8,827 nucleotides of DNA from Bdellovibrionales bacterium (GTDB lineage Bacteria; Bdellovibrionota; UBA2428). The stretch is taken from the NCBI GenBank assembly GCA_018266335.1, contig JAFEAR010000223.1:1-8827 (forward strand), given 5' to 3'. Position numbers and translations under genes: made by a program. Below the pieces are notes generated by a model. The model had not been told where the DNA came from, did no database searches, and was given only the letters and a program-made list of their open reading frames with translations. Each line of letters starts with the position of its first letter. Positions within the stretch are counted from its first letter, which is position 1. This document shows positions 1 to 6,484 of the stretch, piece after piece.

Positions 1-1
1 C

Positions 2-544
2 ACCACGGCCGCGCGCGTGGCAAAAACCATCAACGCGGAACTCGGCGGGCTCTTCGCTCGCGCCCGTGACTCCACCACGGTGGACGTGGTGGTTCCCTAC
101 GATTTTGAGGGGGGGGTAGTGGAACTCGTGGCCGCGATTGAGCGTTTGCCCATTGAGCAGGATACGCGCGCGAAAATCATCATCAACGAGCGCACGGGCA
201 CCATCGTGATGGGTCACGCCGTGCGGTTGTCGTCCGTGGCCATCGCGCACGGCAACCTGACTCTGGAGATCAAGACCAAAGACAGCACCAAAGAAACGAC
301 GCCCGTGGTGGCAGCGCCAGGAACTTTGCCGGGGGCCGTCAATAAAGTTACGGAAAATGTCAAGGAAACGACGGTTCAAGTCAACGAAGCGGGTGATAAA
401 CTAATATCTGTGAATGAGGGTGCAACCCTCGGGGATGTCGTCAAGGGACTGAATGCCTTAGGCGTGACACCCCGAGACCTCATTGGAATATTGCAGTCGC
501 TCAAAGCTCAGGGCGCGCTGCAAGCGGAGTTGGAACTGTTGTGA
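2..544 (+). CDS. flgI: Flagellar P-ring protein FlgI, C-terminal part (5' end outside window)
   Basis: FlgI forms the P-ring, the periplasmic bushing around the flagellar rod in the peptidoglycan layer. The frame is open from the left edge (codons start at position 2), so only the last 180 residues are visible; a GTG at 17 is an internal Val, not a start. The visible part matches the family's C-terminal half: an 'IIINERTGTIVMG' segment, then 'VAIAHGNLTLEI', a variable Thr/Val-rich stretch, and the closing 'LNALGVTPRDLIGILQSLKA' followed by 'GALQAELELL', all close to how known FlgI proteins end. The stop TGA at 542-544 overlaps an in-frame GTG of the next frame (GTGA, 541-544). The gene belongs to the flagellar operon continuing rightward. 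The signal peptide expected in FlgI lies outside the window. Family assignment is confident. Confidence 0.93.
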   Translation, partial: TTAARVAKTINAELGGLFARARDSTTVDVVVPYDFEGGVVELVAAIERLPIEQDTRAKIIINERTGTIVMGHAVRLSSVAIAHGNLTLEIKTKDSTKETTPVVAAPGTLPGAVNKVTENVKETTVQVNEAGDKLISVNEGATLGDVVKGLNALGVTPRDLIGILQSLKAQGALQAELELL

Positions 545-693
545 GGGGACTGAGCAAGGGAAGGGAGCTTAGGCGTGCCTTGCGCACGTTTATGCAGCAG
601 ATCGGGGGGTTCTTGGACGTGGAAATCCTAGGATGGGATTTCGAGAGTCTAAGAAGGTTTAAATTCCTCCCAGGGAATACCGGACGGACACGA
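545..693 (+). other. Unassigned spacer between flgI and the secure part of flgJ, with an inverted repeat
   Basis: This is the only stretch in the flagellar block not clearly coding. The flgJ frame stays open through it back to a GTG at 541, but it uses codons rare in the neighbours (repeated AGG, GGA, CTA, AGA). It translates to nothing recognisable and becomes AT-richer around 629-690. It holds a perfect 7-bp inverted repeat (622-642) and a weaker 5-bp one (663-667 with 674-678). I saw no sigma-28 or sigma-54 consensus and no terminator T-run. It may be an untranslated leader of flgJ or a diverged N-terminal extension. Confidence 0.45.
622..642. repeat. Inverted repeat (7-bp arms, 7-nt loop)
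   Basis: GAAATCC (622-628) and GGATTTC (636-642) are perfect reverse complements separated by TAGGATG. No T-run follows, so this does not look like an intrinsic terminator. It lies in the flgI-flgJ spacer and could be an mRNA stem-loop or a binding site for a dimeric protein. Confidence 0.5.
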
Positions 694-1155
694 TTGCAGC
701 AACGCAGGAAGCGTCACGAAACCGGGAACTTCTCGATCTGCGTCTTTGGGTTAGCGATGGTCCTGGGGACCGCGGCGATGGCGCAGGCCACCGCACCGGC
801 CGCCCCGAGGCGGGACGCTTACCAGGAGGCCGGCGACGAATTCGAGGCGCTCATGCTACAGCATCTATATAACCAGATGCAGAACGCAGGGAGCTTCGTG
901 AGCGAAGGTGAGGACAATCCCTTCGCTCCTTCACCGGCGGAAAAGATTTTTCGCGGTATGCGCGACGAAGTGGTTATGAAGCGGCTCGCCACCCAACGGC
1001 CCTTGGGATTTGGCGACATGGTAACGAGACAGTTAAAGGGCCAGGGCGGGATAGGACGGGCGCAGGCACTAGCCAGACCGAAACTACCCCCCACGACGCG
1101 GCAGGAAGCCACGGCGGAAGTTCCCGGAACGGAAACTTCCAAGCCAGGAGGGTGA
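694..1155 (+). CDS. flgJ: Single-domain FlgJ-type rod-binding protein
   Basis: FlgJ caps or scaffolds the growing flagellar rod in the periplasm. The rod-binding domain is seen in 'AGDEFEALMLQHLYNQMQNAG', then 'SPAEKIFRGMRDEVVMKRLA', and 'PLGFGDMVTRQL', the usual hydrophobic end of this domain. There is no C-terminal muramidase domain, so wall cleavage must come from another protein. The last 40 or so residues are low-complexity (Pro/Thr/Glu). The start is unresolved. TTG 694 gives 153 aa with a signal-peptide-like N-terminus: basic 'RRKRH', a hydrophobic stretch, then 'AMAQA'. GTG 541 overlaps the flgI stop but adds unconvincing sequence. ATG 757 or ATG 778 (GGGG at 765-768) gives 132 or 125 aa without a signal peptide, as is normal for FlgJ, which is exported by the flagellar apparatus. 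The stop overlaps the ribosome-binding region of flgM. Confidence 0.82.
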   Translation: MQQRRKRHETGNFSICVFGLAMVLGTAAMAQATAPAAPRRDAYQEAGDEFEALMLQHLYNQMQNAGSFVSEGEDNPFAPSPAEKIFRGMRDEVVMKRLATQRPLGFGDMVTRQLKGQGGIGRAQALARPKLPPTTRQEATAEVPGTETSKPGG

Positions 1156-1159
1156 GAGA

Positions 1160-1519
1160 ATGGATATTTCGAAGCTGAAATCAGACCAGGCAACGGATCG
1201 GGTTCAGGAAGGTCGCGTTCGCGGCAATTCTGCAACCTCTAAGACGGGACGCACCCAGAAGACGGGCGAAAGTCGCGATGCTTTGGCTACCGAGCGCGCG
1301 GCGCCCTCGGGTCCCGACCAAGTTAAACTCTCGAGCGATGCGCACGGCCTCAAGGAGGGCGTAGAAATTGCTCGTAACGCTAGTGATGTGCGCGGCGATA
1401 AAGTTGCGGCCCTGAAGGCGCAAATCAAAAATGGAACCTACAAAGTCGACGACAAAGCCGTCGCCGAAAAAATGCTGCAGTCCTCGATCGAAGAAGGTCT
1501 TCTCGCCCGCAACGAATAA
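1160..1519 (+). CDS. flgM: Anti-sigma-28 factor FlgM
   Basis: FlgM binds sigma-28 (FliA) in the cytoplasm and holds back late flagellar genes until the hook is complete; it is then exported through the flagellum. The protein has 119 residues. The first 50 or so are polar and probably disordered, as expected of FlgM. The family core follows: 'DQVKLSSDAHGLKEGVEIAR' (about 53-72), then 'VRGDKVAALKAQIKNGTYKV' (77-96) and 'AVAEKMLQSSIEEGLL' (100-115). 'NGTYKVD' is the characteristic piece. The ATG at 1160 is preceded by AGGAGGG at 1146-1152, a strong ribosome-binding site that overlaps the end of flgJ. It is slightly longer than the roughly 95-residue enteric protein, mainly at the N-terminus. Its place just before flgN, flgK and flgL is the classic arrangement. 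Confidence 0.92.
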   Translation: MDISKLKSDQATDRVQEGRVRGNSATSKTGRTQKTGESRDALATERAAPSGPDQVKLSSDAHGLKEGVEIARNASDVRGDKVAALKAQIKNGTYKVDDKAVAEKMLQSSIEEGLLARNE

Positions 1520-1533
1520 CGGAAAGGTGACTT

Positions 1534-2082
1534 GTGGATTCGAAACTCCAAACGCTCACTCTGATCCTCGACCGTATGGATGTTCTGTACGGCCGCGTGA
1601 TGGGTTTGCTCTCGCGCGAGCGCTCGGCGCTCATCGCGATGGATTTCGACGGACTGCTGATGGAAATGCGCGAGAAGGACGAAATCATTTCGGCCCTGCG
1701 CGCGCTCGATAAAGATCGCCTGCGGATTCAAGATCAGTTCGCCATTCTCATGGGCAAGGCCCCCGAGGAAGTTTCCCTGCGCACCTTGGCGGAAGCCCTT
1801 ATCGAGCAAGGCGCATCGGCCCGCGAAGTGGGCATGCGGCTGATGGACCAGCGCGAGCGCCTCGGGCGCACGGTCGACCAGCTACGCGAAAAAATCACCT
1901 CTAACTCTACGTTCATTGAACGAAGCATTGAAAACCTCCAGGGCATCGCGGCCCACTACACGGCGGCCGTGCAGGGTCGCGCGAACAAGGCCGGTGGCAA
2001 AGGTCCCGGCACCTACAACGGCAAGGCTAAGTACCAGCAAGTTCCCGGCGTAACGGGATCGCTCGTCGAGAAACGTCTCTAA
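1534..2082 (+). CDS. flgN: FlgN-type flagellar export chaperone
   Basis: FlgN is the cytoplasmic type III export chaperone that guides FlgK and FlgL to the flagellar export gate; both clients are encoded immediately downstream. The 182-residue product is almost entirely helical and charged, with repeated heptad-like stretches at about 5-70 and 85-145. It contains 'LLMEMREKDEIISALRALDK' (41-60) and the late segment 'NSTFIERSIENLQG', which resembles the client-binding C-terminal helix. The last 35 residues are a Gly/Lys-rich tail ending in 'YNGKAKYQQVPG' and more. The GTG start at 1534 is preceded by GGAAAGG at 1521-1527. Sequence conservation in this family is poor, so the call leans partly on position between flgM and flgK. 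Confidence 0.86.
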   Translation: MDSKLQTLTLILDRMDVLYGRVMGLLSRERSALIAMDFDGLLMEMREKDEIISALRALDKDRLRIQDQFAILMGKAPEEVSLRTLAEALIEQGASAREVGMRLMDQRERLGRTVDQLREKITSNSTFIERSIENLQGIAAHYTAAVQGRANKAGGKGPGTYNGKAKYQQVPGVTGSLVEKRL

Positions 2083-2097
2083 AATTTTTTAGCGACG
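2074..2097. repeat. Hairpin across the flgN stop codon, upstream of flgK
   Basis: The arms CGTC.CTAAAA (2074-2084) and TTTTAG.GACG (2087-2097) pair at ten of eleven positions, with one T/C mismatch and TT in the centre. The flgN stop (2080-2082) is inside the left arm. The AT core lies about 4 nt before the flgK ribosome-binding sequence AAGGGGG (2101-2107). It could affect coupling between flgN and flgK, act as an mRNA processing or stability element, or be a chance palindrome. It is not a GC-rich terminator. Confidence 0.5.
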
Positions 2098-2113
2098 GGA
2101 AAGGGGGAACACC

Positions 2114-3535
2114 ATGTCGATTAACAAGATCATGAGCCAGGGCAAGGCATCGCTTGCGGCCTCGCAGATTGGCTTGTCGACTGTTTCCCACAACATCTCG
2201 AACGTGAACACGGAAGGTTATTCTCGGCAGCGCGTAGATTTCCAGACGGCCGAACCTACGAACTTCGGCAACCTGCGTTTGGGCGGTGGCGTGAAGGTTG
2301 GCAACGTTACACGTTCTTCCTCTGAATTTGTGAACCGTCGCTTCGAAGAAGAAACCAGCAAGCTCGGCCAGTACGAAGGCATGGGCGACATTCTCAACCA
2401 ATTGCAAACCGTGCTCGCCGATAACGGCGACAAGGGTATCTCGAAAGCGGTGAGCCGCTTCTTTAACGACGTGCGCACACTGTCTACCCAACCCGAATCG
2501 CAACCGCTGCGTGCCGCCGTTCGCGAGAGTGGCGCGGCCGTGTCCTCGCGTTTTCAATCGGTCATTAGTGGCATTGACCAGGTTCGCTCCGACGTTGACC
2601 GGCGCATCGAAGGATCGGTTACCGACCTGAACATGCTCACGGGTCGTATCAGCGAGCTGAACCGCCGAATCATGGAAGTTGAAGTCTCGGGCGTTGTGGC
2701 TAACGACGAGCGCGATTCGCGTGACTTAGCTTTGCAAAAACTTTCGCATATCGTCGACGTGCAGGTCACTCCCATCGAGAACGGGGGGATCAACGTCTCG
2801 GCCGGTCGACTCGGAGTTCTCGTGAACGGTGTAGAACCCACCGAACTCCGCACCGCGCGCAGCTCGGGAACGGGCGATGCGGCCCCGTCGGCCCATATTT
2901 ATCAGCTGGCCCATGACGGCTCGCTAGGTAAGGATGTGACCGAGTTTATCGAGGGCGGAAGTTTGGGCGGTTACATTTCGGTGCGCGACCGGACCATGCC
3001 GGAAGTGGTGAACAACGTGAACTCGGCCGCATTGAACCTGGTGAAGAGTGTAAACTCGGTGCACCAACAGGCCTATGGCCCCAAGGGCGAAACCGGCAAA
3101 TCTTTCTTCGCGGATATTACGGATCCGGCGAGCGCGGCGAGTCTCATCAAAGTCTCTAAGGACGTTGAGTCCGATTTGAACAACATTGCGGCCGCCTACA
3201 AACCTATGGCCTCGGGTGATAACCGCGCGTTGCTCGATATTGCGGACATTCAGGACCACAAAGTTTTCGGTGGCGGCACGGCCACCTTCACCGACCATAT
3301 TGCCAGTACGGTGGGGCAAGTGGGTATTGAACTCAAGGGCGTCAACGACAACATGGAGACGCAATCGGGGCTCATTGAGCAACTCGATACCGTACGCCAA
3401 AAACTCTCGGGCGTTTCGCTCGATGAAGAAGCCATTAACCTTGTTCAATTCCAGCGGGCATTCGATGCGAGTGCCAAAATGATTCAAGTTGCGGATAGCC
3501 TCATGGAAACCGTAATGAATCTGAAGAGGTTTTGA
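2114..3535 (+). CDS. flgK: Flagellar hook-associated protein 1, FlgK
   Basis: FlgK is the first of the two junction proteins joining hook to filament outside the cell. The N-terminus carries the axial-protein signature: 'ASQIGLSTVSHNISNVNTEG' (residues 16-35) followed by YSRQR. The C-terminus has the partner D0 helix, 'GVSLDEEAINLVQFQRAFDA' (433-452), then 'SAKMIQVADSLMETVMNLK'. Both ends form the axial coiled coil and are well preserved. The middle is the usual variable exposed domain. At 473 residues it is somewhat shorter than the enteric protein (about 547), the loss being in the central domains. The ATG at 2114 follows AAGGGGG at 2101-2107. Export should depend on the FlgN-like chaperone just upstream, and flgL starts 2 nt after its stop. 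Confidence 0.97.
   Translation: MSINKIMSQGKASLAASQIGLSTVSHNISNVNTEGYSRQRVDFQTAEPTNFGNLRLGGGVKVGNVTRSSSEFVNRRFEEETSKLGQYEGMGDILNQLQTVLADNGDKGISKAVSRFFNDVRTLSTQPESQPLRAAVRESGAAVSSRFQSVISGIDQVRSDVDRRIEGSVTDLNMLTGRISELNRRIMEVEVSGVVANDERDSRDLALQKLSHIVDVQVTPIENGGINVSAGRLGVLVNGVEPTELRTARSSGTGDAAPSAHIYQLAHDGSLGKDVTEFIEGGSLGGYISVRDRTMPEVVNNVNSAALNLVKSVNSVHQQAYGPKGETGKSFFADITDPASAASLIKVSKDVESDLNNIAAAYKPMASGDNRALLDIADIQDHKVFGGGTATFTDHIASTVGQVGIELKGVNDNMETQSGLIEQLDTVRQKLSGVSLDEEAINLVQFQRAFDASAKMIQVADSLMETVMNLKRF
3523..3529 (+). promoter_or_regulatory. Ribosome-binding site selecting the flgL ATG
   Basis: GAAGAGG lies inside the last codons of flgK, 8 nt before the ATG at 3538. An in-frame TTG at 3532, overlapping the flgK stop, would be only 2 nt away, so the ATG is the better start. 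Confidence 0.6.
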
Positions 3536-3537
3536 TC

Positions 3538-4593
3538 ATGACGCGCGTGCCTGAGTTTCTCATGTACAACCAAAGCCAAAACTCTATGTCGCGCGTGCGC
3601 GACAAGCTCATTACGAACCAGGAACAGGGAATCTCCGGTAAGCGTGTGAACCGTACTTCGGACGATCCGGTTTCTGCCATGCGCGCCATTGGCCTGCGCA
3701 CGCAGTTTCAGCGCGATGATCAGGTGTCGCAGAACATGGAACTTGCGGTGAGCATCGCCAACATCACCGACGCTTCGCTCGGCGAACTCGGCGATATCAT
3801 CGTGCGTGCGAAGGAATTGGCGGTGCAGATGAGCTCCTCGTCGAACACCACCGAAGATGCTCGTTCCGCCGTGGCGAACGAAATTGATCAGCTCCGCTTG
3901 CGGGCCGTGCAGGTGGGCAATGCCCGCTTGGGTGATCGTTACGTGTTCGGCGGCTACACCACCGATCGTCCGCCCTTTGATGAGCACGGCAATTATTTTG
4001 GTGACGATGGCGTAGCCCAACTTGAGATCGATCGGGGTCAGCGCCTTTCGCTTAACCTGCCGGGCCTCATGCCCTTCTTTGGCATGCATACTTTGCCACA
4101 GGGGGCAGCTGCCGACCCTCAGGATGGTGGGCCCAAGTCCGTTGGAAATCCTTCGGTGCCGGGAACCGTCCGCTCGCCGGCGTCCTTCGTGGCGGAACAA
4201 AATGGAGTTATTCAGGATCCGAAAAATCCGCAGTTCCAAGAGATTCAGCGCTCCACCGGAGCGAACGTATTTTATGTTTTGCAAAACTTCGCCGATAGTT
4301 TGCGCTCGGGCGATCTGCACGGTGTGCAGAATTCGATCGATGGCCTCGACACCGGTTTCCGGCAAGTTCTGCAATCGCGCGCCATGATGGGGGCACGTCA
4401 GAACGCGTTGAAGTTAAGTCAAGAGTCGATCGAGGGTGCGAAGGAGAGTGACCAAACGATGCTCTCGTCCGCGGAGGATGCCGACGTCATCAAGGTCTAC
4501 TCCGACATGACTAAAAACCAAAACTCCCTCCAGGCTGCCCTAGAAATGAACAAAAAGATTCTCACGCCCTCGCTGATTGAATTTCTTAAGTGA
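3538..4593 (+). CDS. flgL: Flagellar hook-associated protein 3, FlgL
   Basis: FlgL sits between FlgK and the flagellin filament and is a flagellin homologue. The N-terminal flagellin-like helix is clear: 'MSRVRDKLITNQEQGISGKR' followed by 'VNRTSDDPVSAMRAIGLRTQ'; the latter holds the 'sDdPv.a' hallmark. Next come 'NITDASLGELGDIIVRAKEL' and 'GNARLGDRYVFGGYTTDRPPF', which matches the FlgL 'Y.FgG..t..pPF' motif. The C-terminal partner helix ends with 'DADVIKVYSDMTKNQNSLQA' and 'ALEMNKKIL'. It has 351 residues from the ATG at 3538, slightly longer than the enteric protein (317). An alternative TTG start at 3532 adds two residues. The stop TGA (4591-4593) overlaps the GTG of the ATPase gene, so translation is probably coupled across the boundary. 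Confidence 0.95.
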   Translation: MTRVPEFLMYNQSQNSMSRVRDKLITNQEQGISGKRVNRTSDDPVSAMRAIGLRTQFQRDDQVSQNMELAVSIANITDASLGELGDIIVRAKELAVQMSSSSNTTEDARSAVANEIDQLRLRAVQVGNARLGDRYVFGGYTTDRPPFDEHGNYFGDDGVAQLEIDRGQRLSLNLPGLMPFFGMHTLPQGAAADPQDGGPKSVGNPSVPGTVRSPASFVAEQNGVIQDPKNPQFQEIQRSTGANVFYVLQNFADSLRSGDLHGVQNSIDGLDTGFRQVLQSRAMMGARQNALKLSQESIEGAKESDQTMLSSAEDADVIKVYSDMTKNQNSLQAALEMNKKILTPSLIEFLK

Positions 4594-5702
4594 GGGGCTA
4601 TGATGGTCCCGTGGAGGGGCTTTTTGCGGGTAGACCCGCGCGTAGCAATCTCGTTGAGAGTGAGCTAGCCGGTGAACCCACTCATCTCGAAGTCCAGGAG
4701 GAGCTCAGCGGGGCTGCTTTGTCTTCGTCGAATCGTCCTGCCGACGCCACGCCTGCCGAAGAAACGAACTCTTTTACTCGTACCTCCACTAAACGGACTC
4801 CCGTGCTCTGGGCCGTCGGTGGCGGCAAGGGCGGGGTAGGCAAGAGTCTCATCAGCGCGAATTTTGCCGTAACCCTGGGACGTAAGGGTCATAAGGTGAT
4901 CGCCGTGGATCTGGACCTGGGTGGAGCCAATCTGCACACCTGTCTGGGAATGGAGCCCCCCGTTTCGGGATTGGGTGATTGGGCTTCCGGACGTAATTCC
5001 GATTTTGATAGTCTTTTGGTTCCCGCGGATCAGGGAGTGCAGCTGCTAAGCGGCTCGCAGGACCCCCTAGCGATCGCGGACATTATGGAAAAACGCCGGG
5101 ACGAGTTGCTGGCCCATCTGCGCAGCTTAGATGCCGACGATGTCATTCTGGATTTGGGTGCCGGCACGCACAATCTGACCGTTGATTTTTTTAGTGCCGC
5201 GGACCGCGGTATTCTCTCGGTGCTTCCGGAGCCGACGAGCGTAGAAAACGCCTACCGGTTTATTCGGGCCGTTCTCTTTCGTCGTTTGCTGCAGCTCGAC
5301 ATTACGGACGGCATTCACGAAATCGTGGATGCGGCGTCGGATCCTAAGAATGCTCTGGGCATTAAAACCCCGGGCGACTTGCTGGCGGTGGTGGATCGCC
5401 TAGAACCCAGTGCGGGGCTGCACCTTCGTGAAGCGCTGCATAAGATGGACCTGAGCATCGTGATTAACCAGGTGCGTTCGCCCATCGACGTGGATGTGGG
5501 CCGGGCGATTTGCAGCGTTTGTCGGCGCTACTTTGGCCTCGACGTGAAATACGCGGGCTACCTTGATTATGACAACTCCGTCTGGAAATCTGTACGCTCC
5601 CGTAAGGCCGTGATTAAGGAATACCCACATTCGGTGCTCGCAAACCGAATCGAACGTATGACCCGCACGCTGCTCGGGGAAGAAAGAGGACTGTTCCCAT
5701 GA
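4590..5702 (+). CDS. MinD/FlhG-like P-loop ATPase with an N-terminal extension
   Basis: This is a SIMIBI-class ATPase of the ParA/MinD/FlhG group; family members dimerise on ATP and control the position or number of cell structures. The deviant Walker A motif 'GGKGGVGKS' is at residues 78-86 (both lysines present, K80 and K85), switch I 'VDLDLGGANLH' at 106-116, and Walker B 'VILDLGAG' at 185-192 (D188). 'ILSVLPEPTSVENAYRFI' follows, as in FlhG. The C-terminal 'LANRIERMTRTLLGEE' could be an amphipathic helix like the membrane-targeting end of MinD, but this is only a suggestion. The first 70 residues are polar and unrecognised, with no obvious FlhF-activating motif. The GTG start at 4590 overlaps the flgL stop; GTG 4611 is an alternative, and neither has a strong ribosome-binding site. 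The downstream gene overlaps by ATGA. It could be the genome's FlhG or a separate paralogue: flhF, the usual neighbour, is not in the window. Confidence 0.86.
   Translation: MRGYDGPVEGLFAGRPARSNLVESELAGEPTHLEVQEELSGAALSSSNRPADATPAEETNSFTRTSTKRTPVLWAVGGGKGGVGKSLISANFAVTLGRKGHKVIAVDLDLGGANLHTCLGMEPPVSGLGDWASGRNSDFDSLLVPADQGVQLLSGSQDPLAIADIMEKRRDELLAHLRSLDADDVILDLGAGTHNLTVDFFSAADRGILSVLPEPTSVENAYRFIRAVLFRRLLQLDITDGIHEIVDAASDPKNALGIKTPGDLLAVVDRLEPSAGLHLREALHKMDLSIVINQVRSPIDVDVGRAICSVCRRYFGLDVKYAGYLDYDNSVWKSVRSRKAVIKEYPHSVLANRIERMTRTLLGEERGLFP
4592..4621 (+). repeat. Short direct repeat GAGGGGCT at the start of the ATPase gene
   Basis: GAGGGGCT occurs at 4592-4599 and again at 4614-4621, 22 nt apart. 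The two copies flank the two candidate GTG starts (4590 and 4611). It may be chance; it is recorded because it confuses the choice of ribosome-binding site and start. Confidence 0.35.
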
Positions 5703-6472
5703 CCGGGAAAACTTCGCAAGAGCGTCGCACCCTGCCGAATTATTACTTGGCCCTAGATATTACCCCGGGCGTTTCGCACAACGAAATTCTGCACGCATAC
5801 AATCGCTCTAAAAATACCTACGCCAATGGTTCCCTCGCTTCGTACGGATTGCTCGAGGGCGATTCGGCGCAATCTATTTTGTCCGAAATTGAAGAAGCCT
5901 TTAGCATTCTCGGCAATCCGGCACGTCGCCGCGATTACGACATGAAAATGGGCTTTCATCAGTGGACGGGCGACGATGAAGAGCCTGCTCGTTCTTCCGA
6001 CGGTCCGTCGATCGTTACGCAGGTGGGCCGCCAGAGTCGCGGCTCTAATTTTGTTTCCGACGATGCGTCGCCTGCGACGGTGGCCGCCAAGCCTGCTCCG
6101 ATCATGAGCGTTACGCCCACGGCGAAAGTGAGTGCCCCCGTCAGCTTTGCGAACGAAACCAGCTACGAGCGTAATCCCGAGTTTGAGCAACAAATTCGCG
6201 ACTGCAAAGAAGTTGATGGTGCTTTCCTAAAAGCGGTGCGCATTTATCGCGGTCTTACGGTGGATCAACTCGCGCAACGTTGCAAACTCTCTTCATCGCA
6301 TATTGATGCGATCGAAAATGAAAATGCCAATGCACTCCCGCAGGCCGTGTACCTGCGGGGCCATGCTTACCTTATGAGCCAGGCGCTGGAATTGCCCGAT
6401 CCCGAGACTCTCGCGACCGGCTTTATTCAGCGTATGCGTCAGCTCGGCAAGTTGCCGCGCGCGGCGTTCTGA
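5699..6472 (+). CDS. J-like domain (no HPD) plus RodZ-type helix-turn-helix protein
   Basis: The 257-residue soluble protein has two recognisable ends. Residues 12-82 resemble a J-domain: 'NYYLALDITPGVSHNEILHA' opens it and 'IEEAFSILGNPARRRDYDMK' closes it. The HPD tripeptide needed to stimulate Hsp70 is absent; the place it should occupy reads 'SKNTYANGSLASYG'. Residues 85-160 are a polar Ser/Pro/Ala-rich linker. Residues 172-248 resemble the cytoplasmic helix-turn-helix of RodZ (HTH_25): 'FLKAVRIYRGLTVDQLAQRC', then 'IDAIENENANALPQAVYLRG', then 'HAYLMSQALELPDPETLATG'. Unlike RodZ, there is no transmembrane helix or periplasmic domain. ATG 5699 overlaps the ATPase stop (ATGA) and has AGAAAGAGGA at 5681-5690. 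Probably an adaptor working with the ATPase; in this HTH family the fold often binds protein rather than DNA. Specific function unknown. Confidence 0.8.
   Translation: MTGKTSQERRTLPNYYLALDITPGVSHNEILHAYNRSKNTYANGSLASYGLLEGDSAQSILSEIEEAFSILGNPARRRDYDMKMGFHQWTGDDEEPARSSDGPSIVTQVGRQSRGSNFVSDDASPATVAAKPAPIMSVTPTAKVSAPVSFANETSYERNPEFEQQIRDCKEVDGAFLKAVRIYRGLTVDQLAQRCKLSSSHIDAIENENANALPQAVYLRGHAYLMSQALELPDPETLATGFIQRMRQLGKLPRAAF
6337..6359. repeat. Perfect 8-bp hairpin inside the HTH coding region
   Basis: CCCGCAGG (6337-6344) and CCTGCGGG (6352-6359) are exact reverse complements around a 7-nt loop. It falls in codons for 'LPQAVYLRG', a conserved part of the HTH domain, and no T-run follows. It may simply reflect codon choice. 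Confidence 0.4.
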
Positions 6473-6484
6473 GATTCGGCCGGC

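Noticed and set aside
2417..2424. GCCGATAA, identical to the sigma-28 (FliA) -10 consensus, in flgK
   Set aside because: No TAAA-like -35 at the right distance, and it lies within conserved flgK codons with no gene start downstream.
4249..4263. CGCTCC/GGAGCG 6-bp hairpin in flgL
   Set aside because: Short, internal to flgL, with a 3-nt loop; no T-run and no gene boundary nearby.
4291..4298. GCCGATAG, resembling a sigma-28 -10 element, in flgL
   Set aside because: No -35 partner about 15 nt upstream; it is internal to flgL and coincidental.
3484..4374. Long open frame on the - strand opposite flgL
   Set aside because: It is a high-GC shadow of flgL: rich in Arg and His, without family features, while the + strand product is a clear FlgL.
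4600..4668. Short 22-codon frame (ATG ATG GTC) after flgL
   Set aside because: It lies in another frame of the ATPase gene start, with only 2 nt between a GAGGGG and the ATG, and no recognisable product.
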